64,000 bases of DNA from NCBI RefSeq assembly GCF_051020765.1, contig NW_027469204.1, forward strand, positions 186,001 through 250,000, read 5' to 3'. A program made the position numbers and the translations under genes. Positions 11,723-24,550 of the stretch are shown one piece after another (position 1 is the stretch's first letter; each line of letters opens with the position of its first letter). Origin of the DNA: Lasioglossum baleicum. Taxonomy: Eukaryota; Arthropoda; Insecta; Hymenoptera; Halictidae. Under the pieces are notes generated by a model. The model was not told the origin of the DNA, ran no database searches, and worked only from the letters and a program-made list of their open reading frames with translations.

Positions 11723-11726
11723 TTAA
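11723..11726. repeat. TTAA at the left boundary of piggyBac 2 (satellite 1 side)
   Basis: TTAA immediately precedes the CACGTTGAC terminus. The flank to its left is satellite 1. The partner TTAA at 14947-14950 is flanked by satellite 2, so the classical target duplication cannot be confirmed from one empty site. Confidence 0.85.
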
Positions 11727-11757
11727 CACGTTGACGCATACGTGGATATTCGGTGTC
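11727..11757 (+). repeat. Left terminal inverted repeat of piggyBac 2
   Basis: It starts CACGTTGAC and has GGTGTC at 11752-11757. Both blocks occur at identical offsets in the reverse complement of 14916-14946. The 16 bases between the blocks are not conserved. Confidence 0.85.
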
Positions 11758-12800
11758 TGTTCCGTGCGGTGGCGCTTCACCAAGTGGTCCGCTCCATGGT
11801 GCGGCGCGGCACCAAATTATACTGTTCAATGCTTGCGCCTTAATGCCTACTAGCACGTTAGGAGGAAGCTAACTTCCACTTTGACTCTTCGGTGATTCGA
11901 AGATTTATTTGCTCTCTTCGACGTTTCGATGACTCCTTTTTACCGTTTTAATGGAATTTTTTTACTTTCTCCACGATTTCCCATGATGCGTTTTGAAAAC
12001 CCGTGGAGATGGACAAAAAGGGGAAATCTTCCCTTATAGGAGTTTTAGGATCACGGGTGTTCCCTTGATCTTCGCATTGTACATCTTGAGGGAGGATAAG
12101 TCATCACACGGGAAGGGGTGGTGGAGTGATCCCTCTCCAGCAAGGTGAAGCGCCGATACTTCAGGCACGTAATATATATAAATTACACATCACCCAAGCG
12201 CGGTGTCCGGAGCACCCTCCGATTGTGTGGCCACTCGATATTTATGACTCTGCGCTGGGGAACGTCCTCGACTGTAGAGCACGTGGCCCTCCCCCTGGCC
12301 CATTGACAGCCAAGTTCTCCGTGACAAAGACCAAGTTCGGTCAATTAGGGGTTTAGCTTCTCTTCTTTCGGACCATGAGAAGTTTGGTACAGAAGTAATA
12401 GGACACTTTCAAACGCAATAGCTCTCTACAAATACTGCGACCGAATGTCGCACACGACGAAAATAGTTCGAGGACGTAGTGTAAGTTTTGTGCGTAAATT
12501 ATGTTGAGTGCGAGCGGCAATTTCGTCGAATCCTCGACTAACGATTTCCAGGTGCCCTGGCAACTTGTAACATGCAAATGATCACTGGGGCTCCGCACTA
12601 GAGTTTTTTCTCCAGGATCGCCAAAGAATGGTATATTGCCGGGCTATGTCGCCGTGCACCATTGTGCGATTTTCCAGTAAAATTCCACCAGGCTATGGGC
12701 ACTCGGCGGCTCAATTAGACATTTAGGACCGCCCACACGTAATGAGGGAAATCAGTGATTTCTGAGGGGTACGAATTCTACCCAGCTGACACTTCTTATA
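11758..12800. other. Unexplained 5' region inside piggyBac 2
   Basis: About 1 kb lies between the left terminal repeat and the transposase remnant. It is visibly richer in G+C in places (for example 12040-12350) than the satellites and matches neither of them. It contains short open frames (12126-12356 on plus, 12353-12598 on minus), neither of which resembles a protein I know. The stretch GGCACCAAATTATACTGTTC near 11809 resembles the reverse complement of the 43-bp repeats at the right end. It could be the native 5' end of the element or a nested fragment of another transposable element. I cannot identify it. Confidence 0.4.
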
Positions 12801-12803
12801 TAA
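12797..12803 (+). promoter_or_regulatory. Candidate TATA box of piggyBac 2
   Basis: TATATAA lies about 30 bp before a stretch (12831-12905) encoding an acidic peptide (ESIDSDTWFTESLEL) typical in character of piggyBac N-termini. Position and sequence fit a core promoter, but AT-rich sequence makes chance matches easy. Confidence 0.3.
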
Positions 12804-13138
12804 TGTGTGACATATTAAGTGGGGGTGATCATTGAGAGTATAGACAGCGATACGTGGTTTACGGAGAGTTTAGAGTTGACGGCAAGTGATGATGACTTTA
12901 GTCAGTGAGCGTTGTGATTATTGTGGGTTGTGCGAAGTTTTTATGAGTGGCGAGGTCAGTACAGTTCTGAAAGGTTTCCGAGTACACATTTCTTCCAGTA
13001 GGTATAAGGGTAGTATGAAGTCTCCTTCCTTCTAAAAAGGCGGTTATCATTTTTCATTTGTCATTTTTGCCCATCAAAATATTCGATGCAAAGGATAAGG
13101 AATTCAGAAATTCGTTTGATGAATGTGTATCTGGAATC

Positions 13139-14671
13139 ATGCGAACGGGACGACGAAATAGAATACTTTCTTCATCATAATCGACACGGCAACCGATAGG
13201 TGTACCACGAAGGAACAAGTTTCAGGGTCTGGATTAGGGGATCAATATGATGATGCGGAATGGCGGAAAATAGCAGAAAAATTTGCATCAGAGGAAAAGT
13301 GTTCAGAAGAAGAAGAGCAACTCATCAAGTAGACGGACTGCGTCGATCCTGTTGCATTATATAAATTATTTTTGGCGGACGTGATATTTGAGATCATCGT
13401 TGAAGAGACGAATAGATACGCTGCTCTGTGAATACCGAGTGCATTATATGGCAGGATACAACATCAACATGCATGGAACCCCATTACAAAAACTGAATTG
13501 AATACCTTTATTTGTATCCTGCTTGTTATGCTGGTAGTGCAAGTTCCCGAAATTGGACTATATTGGTCCAAAAAGGCGATGCATGGGAATGCGCGTATAA
13601 TAAAAGCAATGAAACGCGATCGGTTCTTGGCTATATTGAAGTACTTGCACTTTTCTGATAATGTTACAGCTAAAACCGAGAATCGGTTACACAAAATCCG
13701 AAATGTAGAGGAAAAAATTCTTTGTGCATTCCAAGATGCAGTGAAACCCGGTAAAAGTATAGTAACTGACGAAATTATGGTTCCGTGGAAAGGACACCGT
13801 AATTTTCGTCAATATATACCAGCTAAGCGGAACAAGTACGGAATAAAACTGTACGAACTCTGCCTTCCGAACGGATATACATATAATGTGCATATTTATT
13901 CCGGAAGAAATGAAATGTGAATTCTAAAAGCACATTCTCATGATGTGGTCATGACATTGATACGAGATCTATTATTCGAGGACCGGATTTTATTTACCGA
14001 CCGTTTTTATACATGTATTCCTTTAGTCGAATATCTTCTCACCGAAAGCACATATATTTGCAATATAGTCAAAATAAATAGAAAGTTTCTACTGCCACAG
14101 GCAAAGCAGAAACAGAAACGGGGCGACATGCGGCGTGTGTTAACCACGTCGAGATCTCACAATTGCGCCATTATTCGTGGCAAAGATGATAAATTTAAAC
14201 CAGACACCGTTTTTTCTTACAATAGTGCGAAGAAGATAGCTGATATATCAGATGAAATGCGATCCAATTATAAATGTTAACGAAAACGGTAGAATGGTAT
14301 AGAAAAGTTATTATGGAGCTAATATCCGGGACCTCTTTAATAAATGCATGGTACATCCATAAACAGTGGGGAACCAAGCGTTACCAAATCTATAATTTAG
14401 AGAGAAAATTATTGATTATCTATTGAAGAGTGTTGAGAATCCCTCTAGTGAAGAGCAAATAGTTAGTAGACGGAAAAAACGTTTTTTAAGTTCACTCCAA
14501 GGACCCGCGAGGAAGATGAGGAAAAGATGTAAAGGTTGTTGCAAACGCTTAAAAAACATAAAGGGTACATAGTACGCCACAAACGAAGCAAGGAAAGTAA
14601 TGACCTTTTGTAGCTGTTGTCCGGATAAGCCGGCACATTGTTTAAAATGTCTTAAAAAATGGCATCGGTAA
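13139..14671 (+). pseudogene. piggyBac transposase, heavily disrupted (PGBD4-like, DDE_Tnp_1_7 family)
   Basis: Remnant of a transposase that acted at TTAA sites. In one frame, from about 13200 to 14280, I read the EETNRYAAL block, an ISSxxYWS-like block, then VTDEIMVPWKGHRNFRQY, FTDRFYTCIPLVEYLL and KKIADISDEM. These hold the three catalytic aspartates (13768-13770, 13999-14001, 14242-14244). Stops interrupt this frame near 13330, near 13427, at 13918-13920 and at 14278-14280. The next block (KTVEWYRKVIMELISGTSLI) is in another frame from 14283. A third frame, with a TAG at 14570, carries the cysteine-rich end (KRCKGCCKRL, FCSCCPDKPAHCLKCLKKWH), ending in TAA at 14669-14671. An acidic peptide at 12831-12905 may be part of the original N-terminus. 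The 5' limit given is a guess at the ATG before RRNRILSSS. Confidence 0.92.
14514..14671 (+). pseudogene. Cysteine-rich domain of piggyBac 2 transposase
   Basis: This frame encodes C-x2-CC, then after a TAG at 14570-14572 C-x-CC and C-x2-C-x3-WH, the usual arrangement of the zinc-binding C-terminal domain in PGBD4-like transposases. Surrounding basic residues (RKMRKR, KKWHR) fit DNA binding. It is displaced by a frameshift from the catalytic part, so simple ORF calling does not show it. Confidence 0.85.
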
Positions 14672-14817
14672 CATAAGTCGTTATATTTTATTATATTTAA
14701 TGAATTAATTAAATTGTACGTTACGTATTTTGTGTCAAATATTTCATTACAAGGAAGAAATGTAAATGTATAATGTTAAATTAAGAAAATAACATTTTGT
14801 GCAACGCATTTATTGAT
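14672..14817. other. 3' non-coding part of piggyBac 2
   Basis: AT-rich sequence between the transposase stop and the subterminal repeats. I see no gene, no exact AATAAA signal and no satellite similarity. Confidence 0.5.
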
Positions 14818-14940
14818 TAACAAACGTGGCCCATCGACGATGCATGCGGCCCCACGGAACAATTTAGTATGGGCCACCGGCGGTTCATGCCGCAGCAGGG
14901 AACAGATTAGGATGGGACACCGGTGAGTCAGGCCGGAGTC
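14818..14940. repeat. Three 43-bp subterminal direct repeats of piggyBac 2
   Basis: Related units can be aligned at 14826, 14869 and 14912: GTGGCCCATCGACGATGCATG, then ATGGGCCACCGGCGGTTCATG, then ATGGGACACCGGTGAGTCAGG. Between units, GGAACA and TTAG recur at the same 43-bp spacing (14856 and 14899; 14864 and 14907). The array adjoins and overlaps the right terminal repeat. Repeated subterminal sites often bind transposase (general knowledge of DNA transposons). Confidence 0.75.
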
Positions 14941-14946
14941 AACGTG
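14916..14946 (-). repeat. Right terminal inverted repeat of piggyBac 2
   Basis: Read on the minus strand it begins CACGTTGAC and has GGTGTC at positions 26-31, as at the left end. TTAA follows at 14947-14950. Confidence 0.85.
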
Positions 14947-14950
14947 TTAA
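14947..14950. repeat. TTAA at the right boundary of piggyBac 2 (satellite 2 side)
   Basis: TTAA is followed at once by GTTACAGTATCTATAAATAG, a satellite 2 segment (consensus AGTAAATTACAGTATGTATAAATAAATGG; AGTAAGTTACAG variants occur near 18900 and 23850). Confidence 0.85.
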
Positions 14951-16351
14951 GTTACAGTATCTATAAATAGATGGACGACTGGGAAGAAACGCATACGATA
15001 CATTATCAAGGTAGGAGAAATTAACGAAGGTAATAAAGTAGTGTCACTCCGATCAACCGTACGAAACTACTTGCCCGCTCCAGGTTTGTCGCCCCGGAAC
15101 TGTAGGTATGTATACAGACAATCAAATGAAATAACAATGCGTCTATCAACATCGTGTCACAAACGTACACGCAACTAACTCCAAAGACACTTTCACTAAG
15201 AAATACAATTCATTTAACAAAAAATAGAAAACTTTGAAAATAATCGAATATATCTTAAGAATAAATTACAGTATGTGTAAATTAACGGAAAGCTGCAAAA
15301 GAATGCATACGGTACAATATCAAGGGTAGAGAAATTATCGGAGATCACGCAGTAGTAGCGCTGCGTTCTAGCGACAGCAACTACAGAATAATTTCTGCCG
15401 TGTGGTTCCATAATTATAGGTACTTATGCTGACAATCGTATAAAGTATCAATAAGTTTAAAAAGATAATGTCACAACCGTACAGTCAACTCATTGCATGG
15501 GCACATTTACTAAGAAATGCAATCTCTAGAACTACGACTTGAAAATTTTGAAGGAAATCGAAAATATCTTAACAGTAAATTACAGTATATACAAATAATT
15601 TGCCGTATGGGGAAAAATGCATACAGTACAATATCTAGATTACCGAAATTAAAGAAGAGCATTCAGTACTGTCGCTCCGATATACCGAACGCAACTGTAA
15701 GGGCACTCCATCCTTGTCGCACCGGATGCGTAGGTACGTATATTAACAATCATATAATGTAACAAAAAACATTACGAGGTGGGATCATAAACGTAGACAA
15801 AACTAATTCCAAGTACACTTTTACTATGAAATGAAATATATGAATGTAGAAATTGAAAATTATGAGAAAAGATCGAATATAATATCATAACAGTAAATTA
15901 CATAATGTATAAATAAACGGCAGACTGTGAAAAAATGCATGTGGTTCAAAATCAGGGATAATCAAATTGAGGAAGGACATCCAGTAGTATCGCTCCAATC
16001 TGTTGTACACATCAGGACATCACCAATTGTGTCCCTCCGGCAGCGGACGTACGTACGCAGACAATAACATAAAATAACAAAGAATTTAACATGATATTGC
16101 CATAAACCTTAACATCAAGCGTAATGTAATATTGTCATAAACGTAAACACAACTATCTTAAGAGACACTATTATTAATGAATACAATTTTCAGAATCAAA
16201 AATTGACAATTATGAAAAAAAATTGATGATACCAGAACAGTAAATTAGAGTATGTAATAATAAATAGGGAACTTCGAATGAATGCTTACAGTATAACATT
16301 ATGGTGAATGATATTTACGAAGACGTTACACAACAGTCGCTCCTATCTACT

Positions 16352-16490
16352 GAACGCACTTACAAGACTACTTCAGTCGTGTTGCGACGGAAGCGAACAT
16401 ATGTATGCAGACAAGCAGTACCGATCTGCCGTAAGTAACTACAAGACCACTCCAGCCGGGTCGCTCCGCAACCGTAGGCACGTATACAGT
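16352..16490 (+). repeat. About 79-bp internal duplication in a satellite 2 monomer
   Basis: ACAAGAC within 'GAACGCACTTACAAGACTAC' at 16362 recurs as ACAAGACCAC at 16441, each followed by the TCGTGTTGCGACGGAAGCG or CGGGTCGCTCCGCAACCG part and a GTATGCAGACAA or GTATACAG part. This lengthens the landmark spacing here to about 397 bp. Confidence 0.7.
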
Positions 16491-19400
16491 CGATCATATA
16501 GAATAACAAAGAAGTTAATATGACATTGTCGTAAACGTACAAACAAAATATTCCAAAGACACTTTTACATGGAAATACGATTTTTGAGTGTAAAAATTGA
16601 AAATTTTGAAAAAAAATCGAAATCATCACAGCAGTAAATAACGCCATTTGTAGATAAATAGAAAATTAGAAGGAATGAATATCGTACAATATTATGGTTT
16701 AGGAAATTAACGACGGGCATACAGTATGCCTCTCCGATCGGCCGCACGCAACTACAAGACCATTCCAATCGTGTCGATACGGAAGCTTAGGTACGTATAC
16801 AGACAAGCATATAAGGTAATAACACGCTTATCAATGTATTGTCATAAGCGGAAACTCAACCAATTCAGAAGAAAACGATACTAAGAAGAACAGCTTTTTA
16901 AATTAAAGAATATCGAAAATATAACAGTAATTTCGAGTAAGTATAAATAAATAGAGAACATGGGGAAAAACGGTTGCGGGTTAAAATCAAGGTTAAAGAA
17001 ATTAAGGTATATTATCCAGTTGTACTTCTCCAATCTTCCGTATAAAACTAAAACATCAATCCACTCGCGCAGATCCGCAGCGCTGATAGGCATACGGTGA
17101 CGAGCAGTGTTGCATCACAACGATCTACCATACTTAACTGCAAGTTCACTTCCAGTCGTGTGGTTCCATTAGCGTAAGCACGTGCACAGAAAGTCATAAA
17201 GTACAACATCAAATTCAACTTAGTATTGTTACAAACGTACGCCCAACTAATTCCAAATGCACTTTTATTAAGAAATACAATTTCTAAAATATATAATTTG
17301 CGTGTTGCGAAGAAAATGGAAAGTATCATAACAGTAAACTGTATTATTTGTAAATAAATTGAAAACTGAGAAAGTATGCATACGGTACAGTATGAAGGTT
17401 AAAGAAATAATTAAAGATCATACAGAAGTGTCCCTCCCACCTAGTGAATGCAACTACAAGACCACGCCAGTCATGTCGTTCCGCAAGCGTAGGTACGTAT
17501 ACAGAGAATCATGTAAAATAATATTGAATTTAACAAAATATTGTCATGAACGTACACTCATCCAATCCTAAGGACACTATAAAAAAGAAATGCCATCTTT
17601 TAAACTAAAAACTGAAAAATTTGTAAAAGGTCGAATATATCACAGCAGTAAATTACAGAATGGATAATTAAATGGGAGACTGTGGAAAAAGTATGCGGTG
17701 CAATATATTGTATTCACATATTAAAGACGGTCAAACAGCAGTGTCGCTCCGATCTAGCGAACGCAACTACAAGAGCACGCCAGTCGTGTCGCTCTGGCCG
17801 CGTAGGTACGTGTACAGACAATCATACAGACTTACAATAAGTTAACTAAAGTAATGTCATAAACGTAATCTCACCTAATATAAAAGTCACGTTTCGTAAG
17901 GGATACAATTTTCGTAATAGAAATTCGATAATTTTGAAGCGAATAGAGTATATCGTAACAGTAAGTTACGGAATATAGAAATAAATAGAGAACTGCGAAA
18001 GAATACTTACGGTACGATATTGAGGTTAATGAAATTTACAAAGACCATACACCAGCTTCACTCCGGTATAGCGAGCGCAAATACAAGACCATTCCAGTCG
18101 TGTCTTTCTGGACGCGTAGGTACGTATACACACAATCACATAAAACAAAAATAAGTTTAGCATTTTATCGCAGTAAACGTACACTGAACTAATTCCTGAG
18201 ACACTTCCCCTAAGAAATACAATTTTTTAGTATAAAAATTGAAAGTTTTGAAAAAAGACAATTATCATATCTGTAAACTGCAGAATATATAAATAAGTGG
18301 AAAACTGCGATACAATGCATACGGTAGAATATCACGTTTTGTGGAAATATCGATGATCATGCAGTATTGTCGTTCGGATATACCGAACGCAAATACAGGA
18401 CATCGCCAGGTGTGGCGCTCCAGAAGCGATAGTACGTGTGCTGTCAGTCATGCAAAATAACCAAGAATTCATCAAAATATTGTCATAAACGTACACTCAA
18501 CTAATTCCACAGACACATTTCCCAAGAAATAACATTTTTTAAACCATGAATTGATAATGTTGAATAATATCGATAATGTCGTAGCAGTAAATAACATACC
18601 ATATAAATAAATAGCGAGCTCCGATCGAATACATATGGTGCAACATTAAAGTTAATGAAATTAGCGAAGGCCATGTCATAGTGTCGCTCCGATCTTTCGT
18701 GCGCAACTACAGGAACACTCCGCTCGTGTCGCTCCGGCAGCCTAGGTTCGTATACCGACAATCATATAAAATAACAATAGGTATAACAGAATATTGCCAT
18801 AGACGTACACTCAGCTAATTCCAAATACACTTTTACTAAGGAATACAATTTTTTATAATAAAAATCGGAAATATGGTAAGAAATCCAAAATATCAAAATA
18901 GTAAGTTACAGTATGTAGACATAAATTGAAAACACCGAAACAATGCAATCGATACAATAACAAGGATATAGAAATTAACGAACTCCATACAACAGTGTCG
19001 CTCCGATCTAGCTAGCATAACTGCAGGTCCATTAAAAATGGTGTCGTTCTGGAAGCGTGGGTACGTATATAGGCAATCATTTAAAATAACAGTAAGTTTA
19101 ACGAAATACGATATAAACGTACAATCAACTAATGCAAAAGACACTTCTGCTAGGAATTACAATCATTTAAACTTAGAATTGATAATTTTGAAAAAAATTG
19201 GAAGTATCAAAACAGTAAATTCCTGTATGCATCAATAAATGGGAGGGTGGGGTAAAATGCATACGGTACAGAGTAAAGGTTACAGTAAATGACAAAGACC
19301 ATTCAGTAGCGTCACTCCGATATAGCGTACGCAACTATAAGACAACTCCCGTCACGTCCCTCAGTCAACGTAGGTAACTATAGGGACAATCATATAAGTT

Positions 19401-20544
19401 AACATCTAGCTTAAGAAAATATTGTCATATACGTAACCTCACCTGATTGAAAAGACCCTTTTCGGAAAAAATACAATTTTCCTAACAAAGAGTTGGACAC
19501 TTTTGTGGAGGATCGAATATATCGCAACAGTAAGTAACAGTATATAGAAATATGTAGAAAACTGCGAAGGAATGCATAAGGTACAAATCAAGGTTAAAGA
19601 AGTTAACGAAGACCACACAGTAGTGCAGCACCCATCTAACGAAAGCAACTGCAAGACCACTGCATTCGAGTAGCGCCGGAAGCGTGGTACGTGTGCAAAC
19701 AATCATATAAAGTAACAACAAGCATAATTAAATATTGTCGTAAATGTGAACTCAACTAACTCCATAGACACTTATCATAAAAAATACAGTTTTTGAATTT
19801 AAAGACTGGAAGTTATGCAGCAAATCGAAAATATCATAAAAGTGAACTGCAGAATGTACAAATAAATGGAAACCAGCCAAACAATTATTACGGTACATTG
19901 ATAAGGTTAAAGGAATGAACAAAGACCGTTCGCTATTATCGCTTCCGACCTGCCTTGGCAATACAAGGCATCCACAGTCGTGTCGCACAGGCGCCATAGT
20001 TTCGAATACAGACAATCATATAAAATGACAACAAATTTAGAAAATTATTGCCATATACATGCAATCAACTAATTAGAGGGACAATCTTTCTAATAAATAC
20101 AAATTTAGAAATTCAGAAAAATATCGAAAATATCATTACTGTAAATTAAAGTTTGCATAAGTAAACACAAAACTGCGACCGAATGCATGCAGTACAAGAT
20201 CAAGGTTAAAGAAATTAACGAAAACTATACAGTAGCTTGTCTCGGATCTGTCATACGCAACTGCAAGCCAAATCAGGTCGCCTCGCTCAGGCAGCGTGGG
20301 TGCGAATACATGTAGTCGTGTAATGTAACAATAAGCTTATCAATATATTGTCATAAATGTAAACTCAATTCATTACAACGACACTTTTACCAAGAAATAC
20401 AATGTTTAGAATTAAAAATTGGAAATTTTGAAATAAAATTGAAAGTATAATAACAGTAAATTACAGAATGTATAAATAAATAGAAGACATGGAGGAAAAA
20501 TGCATACAGTACAATACATGGTTAAAGAAATTACCAAAGATTAT

Positions 20545-20575
20545 TCAGCCGTGTCGCTTCGGAAGCGTAGGTACC
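20545..20575 (+). repeat. Satellite 2 monomer with the 45-bp inter-repeat segment deleted (copy A)
   Basis: The sequence passes from TTATTCAGCC directly to GTGTCGCTTCGGAAGCGTAG. Only one of the two GTGTCGCTCCG repeats remains and the 45 bp normally between them are missing. This is the product expected from slippage or recombination between the direct repeats. Confidence 0.75.
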
Positions 20576-23500
20576 TGTAAAGACAATCATATGAAATAAC
20601 AGTATGTTTATCAAAATAGTGTCATAAACATACACACAAATAATTTCAGGGACACATTTGCTAGAATTACAATTTAAGAAATTAAAAATTGAAAATATTG
20701 ATAGAAACAGAAAATATCATAATTGAATATTACAGTATGTATATATAAATAGAAAACTGGGAGAAAAATGCATACGGTACTAAATCAAGGCCAAAGAATT
20801 TAACGAATATCATAGAGTTGTGGTACTCAGATCGACGAAGTGCAAATGCAAGAAAACTCCAGGCGTGTAGATCCGGAAACGTTGTTACGTGTACAGATAA
20901 TCATATAATATATCATCATTTCTAACAATATATTGTCATAGACGTAAATTGAACTAATCTCAAAGGCACTTTTACTATGAATAATAGTTTATTAAATTAA
21001 AAATTGCAAATTTGTAAAAAATTGAAAATATCATAATAGACAATTAAAATATGCATAGATATATGTATGACTGACAAAAATGCACAGGGCACAGTATCAT
21101 GGTTAAAGTAGTTATCGAAGTCCATCCAGTGTGCTGCTTCAATCGGCCGTCCCAACAGCAAGTCCATTCCAGCCGTGACGGTCTGCGATCGTAGGTACAC
21201 TTAAAGAAAATCATATATGGTAATGAAGAATTTGTCAAAATATTGTCTTGAACGTACGCTCTCCTAATGCGAAGGCAATTTTCCTGTGCAGTACAATTTT
21301 TTAACTTAATTGTTGGAAATTTTGAAAAAAATCCAAAACATCATATCAGTAAATTACAGTATGTATAAATAAATGGCGCACTGGGAAAAAATGACTACGC
21401 TACAAATTCAAGTTTAATCAAATTAACAAAGACCATCCACTAGTACCGCTAGGTTTACCGTAGGCATCTACAAGACCTCGCAAGTCCTGTCGCACCGACA
21501 GCGTAGGTACGTTTTCCGACATTCATATAGAATGACAATATGTTTCACAAAACAATGTCATGAAAGTAAATTCGACTAATTCAAACAACACTATTACTGA
21601 GAAATACAATTTTTTATAGCAAAAATTGAAAATTTTGAAAGGAGTCAAAAATATTGTAACATTAAATTACAGAATGAATAAATAAATGGAAAAATTGGAA
21701 AAAGATGTATATGGTTCAATAGGATGGCCACAGCGATTAATGAAGGCCATCCAGTACACCGCACCGATCTGCCGTCAGCAACAACAAGACATCTCCAGCC
21801 GTGTAGCTCTGGCACGGTTGGTTCGTATAGAGGAAATCTTATAACATAAAACGAGTTTATCAAAATAATGTCATAAACGAACACAACTAATTCCAAAGGC
21901 TCTATTACTGAGAAATACTATTTCTTACAATTTAAATTCAAAGTTATGAAAAAAAATCGAAAATATCATGTCAGTACATTACCGTACTTGTAACCATATG
22001 AAACTGAGAAAGAATGCATACGGTACAATATTATGGTTAATGAAGTTAATGAAGACCATACAGTATGCCACTGTGACCTACTGAAAACAACCTGGAGTCC
22101 ACACTATTCCTGTCGCTCATGACTGCGTTGGTACGTATCGATACAATCATTAACTATAACAAGGAATTTAACAAAATACAATAATAAACGAATACTCAAA
22201 TAACTCTAAAGATACATTTTATAATCAATATATTTTCGAATTTAAAAATTGGAAATTTTGAAAAAGAAATAGGAAATATCATAACAGTTAATTAAAGAAT
22301 GCATAACCTAAATGTAAGACTGGGAAAAAATGCGTACGGTCCAAAATCAGGGATAATAAATATAACAAAGGCCATTTAGTAGTGCCGCTCCGATCTACCG
22401 AAAGAGAGTAGATCATTACAGTCGTGTCGCTCCCGGAGCGTAGGTACGTGTACCGACAATCATATGAAATACCAATAAACTTAACTAAATAACGTCATGA
22501 ACGCATACTCACCTAATTCCGAAGTCTCCTATACTAAGAAATACAATTTTTTAAATTAGGTATAGAAAATATGGAAAAAAATAGAAAATATGAGTACAGT
22601 AAGTTACAGCATGTGTAAATAAATAGAAGACTGGGAAAAATGCATACGGGCCAATATCAATGCCAAACAAAATAGCGAACGCCATCCAGTAGTGCCACTC
22701 TCATCTGCCGTACGCAGCTACAAGACATAGTCAGTCGTGTCGCCCCGAGTGCGGAGGTACGCATACAGACAATCAAATAAAATGACAATAAGTGTAACTT
22801 AATATCGTCATAAACGTATGCTCAACTGATTCTAATGACGCTTTCCCCAAATAATGCAATATTTGTATTTAAAAATTGCAAATTTCGAAAGAAATCGAAG
22901 ATATCATAAGAGTAAATTATAGTTCATACAAATAAATAGGAAACATTGGATAATGCATACTGTCCAAAATCAAGGTATCAGGAATAAGTGAAGATCCTAC
23001 ACTAGTGCGGCTTCTATCTACCGAACGCAACTACACGACCACTCCAGTTGCGTCGCTAATTACGCGTAGTTATGTGTATAGACAATCATATAAAATACCT
23101 ATCAGTTTACTGAAGTGATGTCACAAACGTAGATTCAACTAATAGCATTGTCACTTTTATTAAGAAATAAAATTTCATAAAATAAGAATTGAAAACTTCG
23201 TAAGAAATCGAAAATATCATAAAAGCAAATTACAGTATTTGTAAATAAACAGAAAATTGCGAAAGAATGCATACGGTACGATTTCATGGTTAAACAAATT
23301 AACGAAGCCCGTACAGTCTGCCGCTCCGATATGGCATACGCAATTGCAAAAACCACTCCAGCCGTGTCGCTCCGGACGCGTAGGGACGCATTCAGACAAT
23401 CACATAAAAGAACAAAAAGTTTAATAAAACAGTGTCTTATGCGTGTACTCATCTTATTCCGAAGACACGTTTACTAAGTAATACAATTTTTTAAACAAAA

Positions 23501-24550
23501 AAATAAAAATTTTGAATACAACCGATAACATCGAAACAGTGAATTACGGTATGTATATGTAAATCAAAATCTGGGGAAAGTGCATTCGGTACAATATTAT
23601 TGTTAATGAAATTAACAAAAACCATACTGTGGTGTCGCTCCGATCTCCGGAAAACAACTATAAGACCACTCCAGTCCTGTCGCATTGGTATCGATGGTAC
23701 ACATGGAGACAATCACATATAATAACAAGGAATATAGCAAAATATTGTCACAAACGTATGCTCATCTAATTCTAATGGTACTTTTCATATACGACATAGT
23801 TTCTGAAATTAAACACTTGATATTTCGAAAAAAATAGGATATATCATAACAGTAAGTTACAGTATGCAAAAATAAATGGAATGCTGGGAAAAATGCATAT
23901 GGAACATAATCAGGGTTCAGGAAATTAACAACGTCAATATAGTACGCTTGCTCCGATCTGCCGAACGCAACAACAAGACCACGCCAGTCGTGTCTCTCCG
24001 GATGCATAGGTTCGTATATAGGCAGTTATGTAAAATAACAATGTTTTTTAGAAGATACTGTCATAAACATACACTCAAATAATTCCAACGGCACTTTTCC
24101 AATGAATTCAATTTTCGAAATTAAAAATTGGAAATTATGAGAAATATCGAGAATGTCATGCAGGAAATCGCAGTATGTATAAATAAACGGAAAATTGCGA
24201 AGGAATGCATACGGTACAATATCTAAGGTAAAGAATTTAGCGGAGATCATGCAGTAGCGTGGCTGAGATCGACCGAATGCAGCAACAAGCGATTCCAACC
24301 ATGTACGACCGGATGCGTAGCTACGTATACAAACAATGGTATAAAACAACAATAATTTTAACAAAATAATGTCATAAACGTACGCTGAACTAATTCCAAA
24401 GACACTTTGACTGAGAAATACAATTTTTTAAAATACAAATTGAAAATGTGGAAGAAAATTGGAAATATCATAACAGGATATTACAATATTTATAAATAAA
24501 TGGAAAACCGCGGAAGAATGTATTCGATACAATAGAATTGTTAAAGAGAT

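Larger units (their letters stand above)
11727..14946 (+). mobile_element. piggyBac-like DNA transposon 2 (degenerate, 3220 bp)
   Basis: A second, unrelated piggyBac element. TTAA lies on both sides, and the ends share CACGTTGAC plus GGTGTC at exactly the same distance (positions 26-31 from each end). It carries a plus-strand transposase remnant (about 13139-14671), a long 5' region of unclear content (11758-12800), and three 43-bp direct repeats next to the right end. Its terminal repeats differ from those of piggyBac 1, so it belongs to another lineage. It carries more lesions than piggyBac 1 and is probably older. It lies on the boundary between the two satellites. Confidence 0.92.

Noticed and set aside
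12126..12356. A 76-codon plus-strand frame inside piggyBac 2 as a possible accessory gene
   Set aside because: No recognisable domain, no start context and no match to known proteins. It is short enough to be chance in GC-richer DNA.
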